Assembly (NCBI GenBank): GCA_040429635.1
Contig: CP158972.1
Coordinates: forward strand, 653,918-717,917
DNA: 64,000 nt
Direction of reading: 5' to 3'
Source: Tamlana crocina
GTDB taxonomy: Bacteria; Bacteroidota; Bacteroidia; Flavobacteriales; Flavobacteriaceae
A program made the position numbers and the translations under genes. Below, piece by piece: positions 41,346 through 50,023 of this stretch. Numbering within the stretch: position 1 is the first letter of the stretch; every line of letters begins with the position of its first letter. The notes under the pieces were generated by a model. The model did not search any database and was not told the origin of the DNA. It saw only the letters and a program-made list of their open reading frames with translations.

Positions 41346-41386
41346 TGAAATAAAAATAAGTTGAAAACATTTAAAGTATAAATATC

Positions 41387-41704
41387 ATGGCATTAGAGAT
41401 AACAGATGCAACGTTCGAAGAAACAGTATTAAAGAGTGATAAACCCGTATTGGTAGATTTTTGGGCAGCTTGGTGCGGACCATGTAGAATGGTAGGTCCA
41501 ATCATCGAACAGATTAGCGACGAATACGATGGTAAAGCCGTTGTAGGAAAGGTAGACGTTGACGCCAACCAAGAGTTTGCAGCTAAGTACGGTGTGCGTA
41601 ACATTCCAACGGTTTTGGTATTTCAAAACGGAGAAGTTGTTGGAAGACAGGTAGGTGTAGCGCCTAAAAATGCTTACACAGACGCTATCGATTCGCTTTT
41701 GTAA
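41387..41704 (+). CDS. trxA: Thioredoxin
   Basis: General dithiol-disulfide reductant. The 105-residue cytoplasmic protein has the active site WC30-G-P-C33RM, preceded by VLVDFWAAW and followed by GKVDVDANQEFAAKYGVRNIPTVLVFQNGE with the cis-Pro in NIPT. Length and motifs are standard. Single gene with its own promoter and terminator. Confidence 0.98.
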   Translation: MALEITDATFEETVLKSDKPVLVDFWAAWCGPCRMVGPIIEQISDEYDGKAVVGKVDVDANQEFAAKYGVRNIPTVLVFQNGEVVGRQVGVAPKNAYTDAIDSLL

Positions 41705-41805
41705 AATGACTCTAGGCATCTAAATTTAAAAACCAACACCAATTTGGATTGTGTTTTTAATGCATAAAAAATTTGATGCTCAAAACATACGTGAAAAAGA
41801 AAACC

Positions 41806-41838
41806 AAAAAGGTTTGCCAATATGGCGAACCTTTTTTT
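41806..41838 (+). terminator. Rho-independent terminator of trxA
   Basis: AAAAAGGTTTGCC (41806-41818) pairs with GGCGAACCTTTTT with one G-U, five-base loop, T tract to 41838. clpP starts 26 bp later. Confidence 0.85.
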
Positions 41839-41863
41839 ATTTTAGAACAAAATAAAGAATATT

Positions 41864-42406
41864 ATGAGCAAACCAATAAAAGTTCAAGACGCCATAGACA
41901 GTAAATTGCTGGAAGAACGAAAAGTGTTTTTGTGGGGTCAAGTAGATGATAAATCGGCCAAACACGTTATCGATAGACTACTTTATTTAGATGCCCTCGA
42001 AACGAAAGATATCCACCTATACATTAATAGTCCGGGCGGTTATGTGACTTCTGGCTTCGCCATGTACGATTGCATCAAATCATTAAAAAGCGATGTGTCA
42101 ACAATATGTACGGGCTTAGCAGCTTCCATGGGGTCTATTTTACTTTCCGTGGGTGCCAAAGGAAAACGTTTCATTCAGCCCCATGCCCGAGTGATGATCC
42201 ATCAGCCCAGTGGCGGAGCTCGAGGGCAGGCCAGTGATATTGAAATTACAGCACAGGAAATTTTGAAAACCAAAGAATTGAGTGCCAAAATATTGGCCGA
42301 CAATTGCGGGCAGGATTTTGAAAAAGTAATGAAGGATTTTAATCGCGACCATTGGATGGGTGCCGATGAATCGGTAGCTTACGGTATTGTTGATGCAGTA
42401 ATATAA
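41864..42406 (+). CDS. clpP: ClpP-family serine protease subunit
   Basis: A 180-residue ClpP homologue. The catalytic triad is present: S88 (GLAASMGS), H113 (MIHQPSGG) and D162 (NRDHWMG). The spacing of 25 and 49 residues equals that of E. coli ClpP (S97, H122, D171 of the mature form). LYINSPGGYVTSGFAMYDCI is the substrate-binding strand. It is shorter than the main chromosomal ClpP and has no trigger factor or clpX beside it, the usual companions, so it may be a second ClpP that works in a mixed or alternative tetradecamer; this is inference. It sits between thioredoxin and an M1 aminopeptidase. Confidence 0.93.
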   Translation: MSKPIKVQDAIDSKLLEERKVFLWGQVDDKSAKHVIDRLLYLDALETKDIHLYINSPGGYVTSGFAMYDCIKSLKSDVSTICTGLAASMGSILLSVGAKGKRFIQPHARVMIHQPSGGARGQASDIEITAQEILKTKELSAKILADNCGQDFEKVMKDFNRDHWMGADESVAYGIVDAVI

Positions 42407-42427
42407 GCAGCAAATCAATTTAACTTT

Positions 42428-42456
42428 AAGGGGCATGGTGCAAACTATGCCTTTTT
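42428..42456 (+). terminator. Rho-independent terminator of clpP
   Basis: AAGGGGCAT (42428-42436) pairs with ATGCCTTTT (42447-42455) with two G-U pairs, followed by T. Confidence 0.75.
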
Positions 42457-42485
42457 GTATTTTTACAAAACCCTAAAGTTTTTGA

Positions 42486-45053
42486 ATGAAAAAAATTGCA
42501 ACATTAATTTCGGTGTTTTTCTTGTTGGTTTCGTGTGCAAAAGAAGAAACGAAATCATTGTTGAGTCCGGGCATTTCATTAGAGCTGGCCAATTACCGAA
42601 AGCAACAGGTTAGCGATGTGGTTTATACATTGTCTTTTGGTATTCCGGAAGAAAAGTCCGAGCCCATCGATGCCGAACTCGATTTAAGCTTAACCATAAA
42701 CGATTTAAGGCATCCGTTGTATTTGGATTTTAATGCTGATAGTTCGCTTTTGAAAACGATTGCCGTTAACGGAAAAACCATTGATATAAACCACGAAGAA
42801 GAACATGTTATTGTAGCTTCAGAATATTTAAAAATTGGCAAAAACCAAATTAATATCCTTTTTGATGCCGGTGAACAATCCTTGAACCGAAACGACGATT
42901 ACCTGTACACCCTTTTGGTGCCCGATCGTGCCAGTACCCTGTTTCCGTGTTTTGATCAGCCCAACATTAAGGCCTATTACTTACTAGATATTACAGCGCC
43001 AAAACATTGGAAGGTGCTTAGTGGCGCAGCATTGGAGGTCGAAGAGGAACTCGAAGATGCTATAAGGCACAGATTTAAAACTTCCGATTTGATGAGTACT
43101 TATTTGTTCTCGTTCGTTGCCGGTGAATTTGAAAAAACAAGTGAAATGTTAGACGGTTTCAACATGGAATTCCTTTACAGGGAAAATGGTACAGAAAAAA
43201 TTGAAGCCAGTATGGAACCGATTTTTAAATTCCATAAGCAATCGCTTTCGTTTTTGGAAGATTACACACAGTATCCGTTTCCGTTCCAGAAATTGGATTT
43301 TGCGGCCATTCCGGGGTATCAATACGGAGGAATGGAGCATCCGGGTGCTATTCAGTACCGTGAGTCGTCGTTGTTTTTAGATAGGCATGCCACGCAAAAC
43401 CAAAAACTGAACCGCTGTCATTTAATTGCCCACGAAACGGCACACATGTGGTTTGGCGATTTGGTGACGATGAAATGGTTTGACGATGTGTGGCTGAAGG
43501 AAGTATTTGCCAATTTTCTGGCCGATAAAATTTCAGAACCTGCATTTCCGGAGGTGAACCATAGCCTGAATTTTATGTGCGAACATTATTCCAGCGCGTA
43601 TAGTGAGGACCGCACCAAAGGAACTACACCCATTAAGCAACCGCTCGATAATTTAAAAAATGCCGGTACGCTTTACGGTAATATTATTTATCACAAATCG
43701 CCCATAATGATGCGGCAATTGGAGGCTTTGGTGGGCGAAACAGGCTTTAGAAAAGGAATGCAGAATTACATAAAGCATTTTGCTAATGGTAATGCCGATT
43801 GGAATGATTTGGTCGCATTGTTGGACGCAGAAACCGAACTCGATTTAAAACAATGGAGTGAAGTATGGGTGTACCAGCCCGGGCGACCCATAATAACTGA
43901 TAAAGTGGTGTATAAGGATGATAAAATTGAATCTTTCAGCATTGAGCAGCAAGCGGAGGATGGCAGCGATAATCTTTGGCCACAACGCTTTTCCATTGGC
44001 TTGGTGTATCCCGATTCCGTAAAGGTGGTTCCGGTGAGTCTAAATCAAAAAAGTCAAAACATAGCCAAACTTAAGGGCGTTAAAAAGCCGCAGGCCATTA
44101 TTTATAATTATGATGCGTTTGGTTACGGCGTATTCCCGATAAAACATTTGGAAGCTTCGGCCATTCCCAATATTCAGGATGATGTCGCTAGGGGGTATAG
44201 TTATATCAATCTTTATGAAAATGTGTTGTTGGGCAAGTTAAAGCCAGAAATAGCTTTGGGAACCTTAGTGCAAGGTTTGTTGACCGAAAAGAACGAACTT
44301 GTTTTAAGTATGGTTTCGGGGTATGGTTCAGCCATTTTTTGGAAATACATCAACCCTGAAAAATGGGATGATTTAGCACAAATGATGGAACCGAAGTTGA
44401 TAAAACGATTGATGGACAAAGCCCTTCCGTCAGGATTGAAAAAAACAATTTTCGGATTTTACAGGGGGGTGGCTTATTTGTCTTCTGGTCGCGATATGCT
44501 CTATAAAATCTGGGATAAATCTTTGAAAATTGAAAACTTAAACCTTAATGAAAACGATTATACCGGTTTGGCGGCAACTTTGGCCATTTATGGGCATCCG
44601 GAGGCTGAAACCATTTTGCACGAGGCTTTAAAGGATATTTCTAATTCGGATAGAAAAAAGCGGTTCGAATTTTTATTGCCATCTTTGTCTGATGACGAGC
44701 AGGTAAGGGATGATTTTATGCAATCTTTGGCACAGGCCGAAAATAGAGAAAAGGAGAGTTGGGTCATTTCGGCTTTGTATAATACGAATCATCCGTTACG
44801 GCAGGCTTCAGCTAAAAAGCATTTAAAGATGTGTTTGGGCTTAACGGAAGAGATTCAAAAAACGGGTGATATATTCTTTCCGAAGTCATGGCTCAATGCA
44901 ACCATCGGGAATTATAACTCGAACTATGCATTTGAGGTGGTTGAAACGTTCTTAAAAGAAAACCCTAACTTTCCGACGGTTTTAAAAAACAAGTTGTTAC
45001 AGGCTGCCGACGGCGTGTACAAAGGAAAAATTTTAAGAGGGCGATGGCATTAG
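42486..45053 (+). CDS. M1-family aminopeptidase, lipoprotein
   Basis: An 855-residue zinc aminopeptidase, exported as a lipoprotein (lipobox LLVSC, cysteine at about residue 18). The zinc site is H316-E-T-A-H320 with E339 (WLKEVF), exactly 18 residues after the second His. The exopeptidase motif is GGMEH (in QYGGMEHPGAIQY), a known variant of GAMEN. The C-terminal half is the helical ERAP1-like region. It probably trims peptides in the periplasm or at the surface for uptake. Its last codons overlap the DUF58 gene by 10 bp. Confidence 0.95.
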   Translation: MKKIATLISVFFLLVSCAKEETKSLLSPGISLELANYRKQQVSDVVYTLSFGIPEEKSEPIDAELDLSLTINDLRHPLYLDFNADSSLLKTIAVNGKTIDINHEEEHVIVASEYLKIGKNQINILFDAGEQSLNRNDDYLYTLLVPDRASTLFPCFDQPNIKAYYLLDITAPKHWKVLSGAALEVEEELEDAIRHRFKTSDLMSTYLFSFVAGEFEKTSEMLDGFNMEFLYRENGTEKIEASMEPIFKFHKQSLSFLEDYTQYPFPFQKLDFAAIPGYQYGGMEHPGAIQYRESSLFLDRHATQNQKLNRCHLIAHETAHMWFGDLVTMKWFDDVWLKEVFANFLADKISEPAFPEVNHSLNFMCEHYSSAYSEDRTKGTTPIKQPLDNLKNAGTLYGNIIYHKSPIMMRQLEALVGETGFRKGMQNYIKHFANGNADWNDLVALLDAETELDLKQWSEVWVYQPGRPIITDKVVYKDDKIESFSIEQQAEDGSDNLWPQRFSIGLVYPDSVKVVPVSLNQKSQNIAKLKGVKKPQAIIYNYDAFGYGVFPIKHLEASAIPNIQDDVARGYSYINLYENVLLGKLKPEIALGTLVQGLLTEKNELVLSMVSGYGSAIFWKYINPEKWDDLAQMMEPKLIKRLMDKALPSGLKKTIFGFYRGVAYLSSGRDMLYKIWDKSLKIENLNLNENDYTGLAATLAIYGHPEAETILHEALKDISNSDRKKRFEFLLPSLSDDEQVRDDFMQSLAQAENREKESWVISALYNTNHPLRQASAKKHLKMCLGLTEEIQKTGDIFFPKSWLNATIGNYNSNYAFEVVETFLKENPNFPTVLKNKLLQAADGVYKGKILRGRWH

Positions 45054-45979
45054 ATTTACAAAACGAACTGAATAAAACGGAAGGATTTAAAAACCTCGAA
45101 CTGCTCGCCAAACAGGTGGTAGAGGGATTTATTTCGGGCATGCATAAAAGCCCGTTTCATGGTTTTTCGGCCGAATTTGCCGAACATAAAATTTATAATC
45201 AAGGTGAAAGCACCCGCCACATAGACTGGAAATTATTTGCCAAAACTGATAAACTTTACACGAAGCGTTATGACGATGAAACGAATTTGCGTTGTCACAT
45301 TATTTTAGATAATAGTAGCTCGATGCACTATCCTAAAATGAATGCGTTTTCTGTTGATAGATTGAATAAAATTGGGTTTTCGGTATTGGCTTCAGCGGCA
45401 TTGATGCAAATTTTAAAGAAGCAGCGTGATGCGGTGGGGTTGAGTATTTATAGTGATGATTACGATTATTATGCGCCTGAAAAGGGGAGTGAGCGGCATC
45501 ATCAAATGTTGTTGAACCATCTGGGTGAAGCCGCAGTTGCTAAACCAGTTAGCAAGAAAACAGAAACGTTTAAATATTTGCACGAAATAGCCGAAAAGTT
45601 ACATCGACGCTCGATGATTTTTTTATTTACTGATATGTTTCAAACGGGTGGTGACGAGGGTAAGCTTTTCGAGGCACTTCGGCATTTAAAATACAATAAG
45701 CATGAGGTGATTTTGTTTCATGTGTTTGATAAATCGAAAGAACTGGATTTTAATTTTGATAACAAGCCTAAACGGTTTGTGGATGTTGAAACTGGTGAGT
45801 ATATTAATTTGTACGCCGATTCAATAAAGGAAAATTACAATAAGGCTGTTGCCGATTACTTTACTGCTTTGCGTCTAAAATGTGCACAGTATAAAATTAA
45901 GTACGTAGAGGCCGATATCAATAGGGGGTTTGATAATATTTTAACCACGTATTTGGTGGAGCGACAAAAGTTTGCTTGA
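45044..45979 (+). CDS. DUF58 / von Willebrand A-like protein
   Basis: A 311-residue cytoplasmic protein with the DUF58 core YNQGESTRHIDWKLFAKTDKL (about 51-71) and a vWA-like domain with the metal-site start HIILDNSSSMHYPK (DxSxS) and later FLFTDMFQTGG. Usually coded with a MoxR ATPase in Bacteroidota; no such gene is here, instead it is translationally coupled to the M1 aminopeptidase. Role unknown; members act in envelope-stress or metal-insertase-like complexes with MoxR. Confidence 0.93.
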   Translation: MALDLQNELNKTEGFKNLELLAKQVVEGFISGMHKSPFHGFSAEFAEHKIYNQGESTRHIDWKLFAKTDKLYTKRYDDETNLRCHIILDNSSSMHYPKMNAFSVDRLNKIGFSVLASAALMQILKKQRDAVGLSIYSDDYDYYAPEKGSERHHQMLLNHLGEAAVAKPVSKKTETFKYLHEIAEKLHRRSMIFLFTDMFQTGGDEGKLFEALRHLKYNKHEVILFHVFDKSKELDFNFDNKPKRFVDVETGEYINLYADSIKENYNKAVADYFTALRLKCAQYKIKYVEADINRGFDNILTTYLVERQKFA

Positions 45980-46072
45980 TTTTTATTGGTTTGTTTTACA
46001 GGGTGTTGTGGGGTTTTAGAGTCGATTGAATGCTTTTAAGAAAAAAAATATCAAAAAAAAGTAAAAAAAATA

Positions 46073-46103
46073 TTTGAGATATTGAAAAAGCCATGTATAT
46101 TTG
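46073..46103 (+). promoter_or_regulatory. Promoter of tRNA-Asp
   Basis: TTTG (46073-46076), 19-bp spacer, TATATTTG (46096-46103): an exact match to the TTTG-N19-TANNTTTG consensus of the Bacteroidota housekeeping sigma factor. tRNA starts 18 bp after it. Confidence 0.85.
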
Positions 46104-46121
46104 CAACCGCAATAAAGCAAC

Positions 46122-46198
46122 GGTCTGGTAGTTCAGTTGGTTAGAATGTCGCCCTGTCACGGCGAAGGTCGCGGGTTCGAGTCCCGTCCAGACCGCCA
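46122..46198 (+). tRNA. tRNA-Asp (GTC), CCA encoded
   Basis: Full cloverleaf: acceptor stem GGTCTGG (46122-46128) pairs with CCAGACC (46188-46194), discriminator G, then encoded CCA (46196-46198). The anticodon arm CGCCCTGTCACGGCG carries anticodon GTC, and the T loop is GGGTTCGAGTCCC. Anticodon GTC reads GAC and GAT. Flanked by an exact promoter and a terminator, so it is a monocistronic tRNA gene. Confidence 0.98.
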
Positions 46199-46206
46199 AA
46201 TTGCTA

Positions 46207-46234
46207 AAAGCTCTAAGAAATTAGAGCTTTTTTT
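46207..46234 (+). terminator. Rho-independent terminator of tRNA-Asp
   Basis: AAAGCTCTAA (46207-46216), tetraloop GAAA, TTAGAGCTTT (46221-46230), T tract to 46234; perfect 10-bp stem. The 170 bp that follow have no gene that I can support. Confidence 0.93.
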
Positions 46235-46405
46235 GGCAATGAAAAGTAGTTGTGTTGTTCCCAATGTAGTTTGGGAGTGTAGTAATGCCAAAGTTTATTT
46301 GGTGTTCCAATGGAAAGCTTTCCTTTTTTCTGAGAAGAAAATGGGGATGCTTTTTTGTTTTAGGGACAATTTATTGTTGTTTATGTAAGCCTTCTAAAAA
46401 AAGCT

Positions 46406-47356
46406 TTAGTTTTTTTTCAAGTAGTTATAAATATCTTCACTAAGCATTTTGGTGAATTCCGTAGCCCCTGTGCTGTTAAAATGTAGGCCGTCATAAGTTT
46501 TGAAATGACCAATAAAGTTGGAGTAGTTTAAAAACGGTGTGCTGTGTTGATTTGAAATACTGTCCATATCCCTTTCGAAGGTGGGCCAAAATTTGTTTTC
46601 CAGTTCATAGAACTCTTGGTCTTCGGGAATATGAACTATAAATGTGTCTCCTTTGCTTTTCAGGTAAGCGAGTATTTTGGTGAAACTATCAATGCGATAC
46701 GACGAAACCTCCTGAAAACCTAATTGGTCCCTGAAAAGGCGTAAAATATTAGATTTCCAAAACTTTGTGTCTGATTCCCTTATCGTATCTTTTTTAGAGA
46801 CAGGCATGATTTCCAGCCAGCCATTATCGTGTATTTCGTTAAACGTCCATTTCTCGTAAGGGTGCAGTGCGTTGTATAAGGGTTGTTCGTAGGTGTTTAG
46901 GACATAGTTGTAATTTGGATTAGCAGCCACTTGGCTTACTTTTCCTAAAATAGTTCTGTTTTTGTCCATTTTATAGATGTCTTCCGGATTCATCTTTTGT
47001 GGTGCGGCAAAGGCGCCTGGTGATACTGCTATAATAAAAAGTTGATTGTTTTGTTTTGGGTTCAGTTTCTTTTTTATGGCCTCGAAATATACCTCGCCAA
47101 AAGGAGAATTGTTTACGTTTAATGCGAAATTTATTATTGGGGTATCGTAATTAAGGTCTTTAAGTTTTTTTTCAATAATGGCGGGGTTAATGCCTTTACT
47201 TGCTTTAGAAATTCCGATGATTAATCCGCTTGCTTTTTGGGTAAACTTCTTATAGTAAATATCGACATAGCTCTCAGATAACTTATTTACCAAAAAAGCA
47301 TAAACACATATTAGTGATAGGGTAAAGAGCGATAATTTAATTAAAAACCGTTTCAT
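46406..47356 (-). CDS. SGNH-type (DltD/AlgJ-like) acyltransfer partner
   Basis: A 316-residue protein with one N-terminal membrane helix (about 7-24) and an extracytoplasmic SGNH-like domain. The block I analogue is LIIGISKASKGINP, in which the usual GDS is changed to GIS but the nucleophile Ser is kept, and block V is the TYDGLHFNSTGATEF motif with the catalytic Asp-x-x-His. INFALNVNNSPFG and the C-terminal AEFTKMLSEDI-like helix fit. It follows an MBOAT gene by 3 bp, the arrangement of DltB-DltD and AlgI-AlgJ, so it probably passes acyl groups to a surface polysaccharide. Acceptor unknown. Confidence 0.78.
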   Translation of the reverse strand: MKRFLIKLSLFTLSLICVYAFLVNKLSESYVDIYYKKFTQKASGLIIGISKASKGINPAIIEKKLKDLNYDTPIINFALNVNNSPFGEVYFEAIKKKLNPKQNNQLFIIAVSPGAFAAPQKMNPEDIYKMDKNRTILGKVSQVAANPNYNYVLNTYEQPLYNALHPYEKWTFNEIHDNGWLEIMPVSKKDTIRESDTKFWKSNILRLFRDQLGFQEVSSYRIDSFTKILAYLKSKGDTFIVHIPEDQEFYELENKFWPTFERDMDSISNQHSTPFLNYSNFIGHFKTYDGLHFNSTGATEFTKMLSEDIYNYLKKN

Positions 47357-47359
47357 TCT

Positions 47360-48808
47360 TTAAAATTGAAAGTATATAAAAGTATTTTGCCTATTAATGG
47401 CAAAAAGTGTTACAATGAAAATGTATGCAATATAAAACAACCAACGTATATGTTTGGGCTTGCCAATAACTAGGTCGTAAATTTTAGCATTGCCTTTATA
47501 ATAATGAATGGTTTGTACGATTATAATAAGTATGAAGCTTAATATTAGTTCAAAATAGTTGTGCAATATATTTATGTGTAGACTGTTTAGCTGAAACATG
47601 TGGTTAATGTAAGTCAATGCGTCTTTGAAACTAGGAGAACGGAAAAACACCAGAGATAACATGCTGTAGCATAAAATTGTAATCCATCCTAGAAAGTTAG
47701 TGGTTTTTTTACCCATTTTAAGGGTTTTAAATGTTTTCTTTCGAAACGATGTTGTTGAGTATTCCGTTACCATCAATACAGCGTTTAAGAACCCCCAAGC
47801 AACAAAGGTCCAACTGGCACCATGCCAAAGTCCAACAATGATAAACAGGATAAAAAGATTTCGTATGGTTTTAGCTTTGGTGCCTTTAGATGCTCCGAGT
47901 GGTTTGTAAAGATAATCTCGAAGCCATTGCATAAGGGATATATGCCAACGTCTCCAAAATTCAGAAATATTTACGGAGAATATAGGTCGATTAAAATTTT
48001 GCATCAGTTTAACACCTATGGTTTGGGCTGTGCCAATGGCTATAGATGTGTAAGCTGAGAAATCGAAATAAATTTGAAAAACAAAAAAAAAGGCTCCGAG
48101 AATTAAAGCAAGGCTATGTGGTGAATCTGGGTTGGCAAAGGCTTTATCAACATAAACGCCCAATCGATCGGCAACAACTACTTTTAAAAGTAAGCCCCAA
48201 GCTATTAAAATCAATCCTTTTTTAATATTTAACAAATTCACTTTTACGTTTTCTTTTAATTGTGGAATTAGCCTTGAGGCCCGTTCAATGGGGCCAGCTA
48301 CCAATTGGGGGAAAAACGCAACATACAAAGCAAAGATGCCAAAATGTTTTTCAGGCTTTATATTGCCTCTGTAAATATCTATCGTGTAGCTAAGTGTTTG
48401 AAAGGTGTAAAAACTAATACCGACAGGAAGCATGATATTGCTGAAGGTGTAAGATCCTAAATTTTCCGAGGGAGTTATTTCTACCCCAAAAAAGGCGAGT
48501 AGCTCATAAACCGAATTGCTGAAAAAAGCAAGGTATTTAAATATGAACAACATGCCTATATTGATGACAAGGCTAATTGCTAAGCATATTTTTTTGAGTT
48601 TTTGGCTTGCGCCTACCATTTTTAACCCACATAAGTAATCCGTTACTGTTGATATCAATAGCAGAATAAGTAATTCTGGTTCGTGAAAAGAGTAGAAAAA
48701 GTAACTGCCGGCAAGAAGCCACATCCAACGGAATTTATGGTTTATAAGATAGAATCCTATAACGATAATGGGTAAAAATACAAGGAACTCAAATGAGTTA
48801 AACAGCAT
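47360..48808 (-). CDS. MBOAT-family O-acyltransferase (AlgI/DltB-like)
   Basis: A 482-residue membrane protein with about ten helices. Motifs of the family: the N-terminal FNSFEFLVFLPIIVIGFYLI, GISFYTFQTLSYTIDIYRG, FPQLVAGPIERASRL, the RRWHISLMQWLRDYLYKPLG segment and IVGLWHGASWTFVAWG, whose His is the conserved catalytic residue. These enzymes move acetyl or other acyl groups across the membrane to a carbohydrate. It is paired with the SGNH-like gene 3 bp downstream. Upstream is 233 bp of spacer with a 28-bp regulatory motif. Confidence 0.94.
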   Translation of the reverse strand: MLFNSFEFLVFLPIIVIGFYLINHKFRWMWLLAGSYFFYSFHEPELLILLLISTVTDYLCGLKMVGASQKLKKICLAISLVINIGMLFIFKYLAFFSNSVYELLAFFGVEITPSENLGSYTFSNIMLPVGISFYTFQTLSYTIDIYRGNIKPEKHFGIFALYVAFFPQLVAGPIERASRLIPQLKENVKVNLLNIKKGLILIAWGLLLKVVVADRLGVYVDKAFANPDSPHSLALILGAFFFVFQIYFDFSAYTSIAIGTAQTIGVKLMQNFNRPIFSVNISEFWRRWHISLMQWLRDYLYKPLGASKGTKAKTIRNLFILFIIVGLWHGASWTFVAWGFLNAVLMVTEYSTTSFRKKTFKTLKMGKKTTNFLGWITILCYSMLSLVFFRSPSFKDALTYINHMFQLNSLHINILHNYFELILSFILIIIVQTIHYYKGNAKIYDLVIGKPKHIRWLFYIAYIFIVTLFAINRQNTFIYFQF

Positions 48809-48937
48809 AGTAGGGCGCTTTTAGTTTGCTTCAGTCAATTTTAGGGCTGACTACCGTGTAAATATAGTGTACTTACATGCTATAAAAATATTTTTATCGA
48901 TAAAAGGCGTAAGTTTTTGTGTTCAAATGTGTTCTTT

Positions 48938-48965
48938 GTCGATTAAATACTCTTTTTAACGACGA
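48938..48965. promoter_or_regulatory. Direct-repeat motif GTCGATTAAATAC, copy 1
   Basis: GTCGATTAAATAC, 10 bp, then GACGA. The two half sites have a period of 23 bp. The same string with GTCGA as second half site is at 51061. It lies about 130 bp upstream of the MBOAT gene (minus strand), in a 233-bp gene-free spacer. Probably a binding site for a dimeric regulator; the type (LytTR-like) is a guess. Confidence 0.5.
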
Positions 48966-49041
48966 TTTTTGCATTTGAAAGAATTGAAAGCCCTTTTGTT
49001 ATTGATGTGAAATATGGCTTTTGGGGTAGTGTTTGTTTTTT

Positions 49042-49845
49042 CTAACTTCGCTTCAGCAACTCATCTAAAACAGTTTCAACGCCTTCTTCTGCATTGCTTT
49101 TGGTTTTAAATCGAGCTGTTTTTTTTACGTCGTCGTGGGCATTTTCCATCGCGTAACTAAAATAGGCCAAATCCATCATTTGTAAATCGTTATTATAGTC
49201 GCCAAAAACCATGGTTTCTTCCTTGGTAACGCCCAGTTCTTTTTGTAGAAGCGATAGTGCGTAGCTTTTATTGGCTTCGGCATGCGAAATATCTAGCCAG
49301 TTTTCACCAGACACGATAACTTGCAGGTCTTTTTTTAGGGCTTTGGCCGTGGGGAGAATGTGCGCTTCGGAAGATATGTGGTGGAATACTGCGATTTTTA
49401 AGAAATCGTCGTTTTCAACTTGGGTTAAGTCCTCAACAATAGTGTATTCTTTGTAATAATTATTGAATCGCGAAATAAATGTTTCGTCGGTAGTTTCAAT
49501 GTAAGCCCGTTGCCTTCCGCATAAAACAGAGTAGGCACCTTCAATGTTTCTGAGTAGCGTAACGGCATTTTTAACGTTTTCACTGGTAAGTTGCAACAAG
49601 ATTTGCTCTTGGTTGTTGTGCTTCATGATGCCTCCGTTTTCAGCAATAATCGAAATGTCGTCTTTTATGGGGTGCAGCTTGTCCAGAATACTTTGGTATT
49701 GGCGTCCGCTTGCAGCGGTAAAGTGAATGTTTTGTTGCTTTAGTGCTTTAAACTGATTGAAAAATCGGGGACTAACCTCGTTTTTTGGGTTTAGCAATGT
49801 GCCGTCCATATCTGAAACTACAAGTTTTACTTTCGAAAAATCCAT
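49042..49845 (-). CDS. Cof-type HAD-IIB phosphatase
   Basis: A 267-residue hydrolase of the Cof/YidA group, acting on sugar phosphates or related metabolites. Motif I is VVSDMDGTLLNP (nucleophile D12, D14), the ASGRQYQSIL stretch is motif II, and motif IV is VFGDYNNDLQMMDLA. The cap domain lies between about residues 85 and 185. It faces away from the LacI-type regulator, with a 178-bp shared spacer and a TATTTTTG box 13 bp before its start (49862-49869, minus). This suggests it may be controlled by that regulator. Confidence 0.93.
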   Translation of the reverse strand: MDFSKVKLVVSDMDGTLLNPKNEVSPRFFNQFKALKQQNIHFTAASGRQYQSILDKLHPIKDDISIIAENGGIMKHNNQEQILLQLTSENVKNAVTLLRNIEGAYSVLCGRQRAYIETTDETFISRFNNYYKEYTIVEDLTQVENDDFLKIAVFHHISSEAHILPTAKALKKDLQVIVSGENWLDISHAEANKSYALSLLQKELGVTKEETMVFGDYNNDLQMMDLAYFSYAMENAHDDVKKTARFKTKSNAEEGVETVLDELLKRS

Positions 49846-49983
49846 AAATTAAATTAAAGGGCAAAAATAACATTATTGGGTTAAAATTCTGTTGGTTAAA
49901 GGTTAATATAATTTGGGGTGTGTCTTTTTGGAAGTTTTCGGGCTTGTGGAGAGCTGTAATAAATAGTGCGAAATGACTAAAAC

Positions 49984-49991
49984 TAATTTTG
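49984..49991 (+). promoter_or_regulatory. -7 box of the LacI-type gene
   Basis: TAATTTTG, matching TANNTTTG, 33 bp before the ATG at 50024. Its position downstream of the alternative start at 49973 supports the shorter protein. Confidence 0.45.
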
Positions 49992-50023
49992 TACATTGCA
50001 AATGCAAATTTATCAGGTGGCAC

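Noticed and set aside
46137-46388. 83-codon frame spanning tRNA-Asp and its terminator
   Set aside because: The first half is the tRNA gene itself and a terminator interrupts it; the rest (from ATG at 46235) has no recognisable features.
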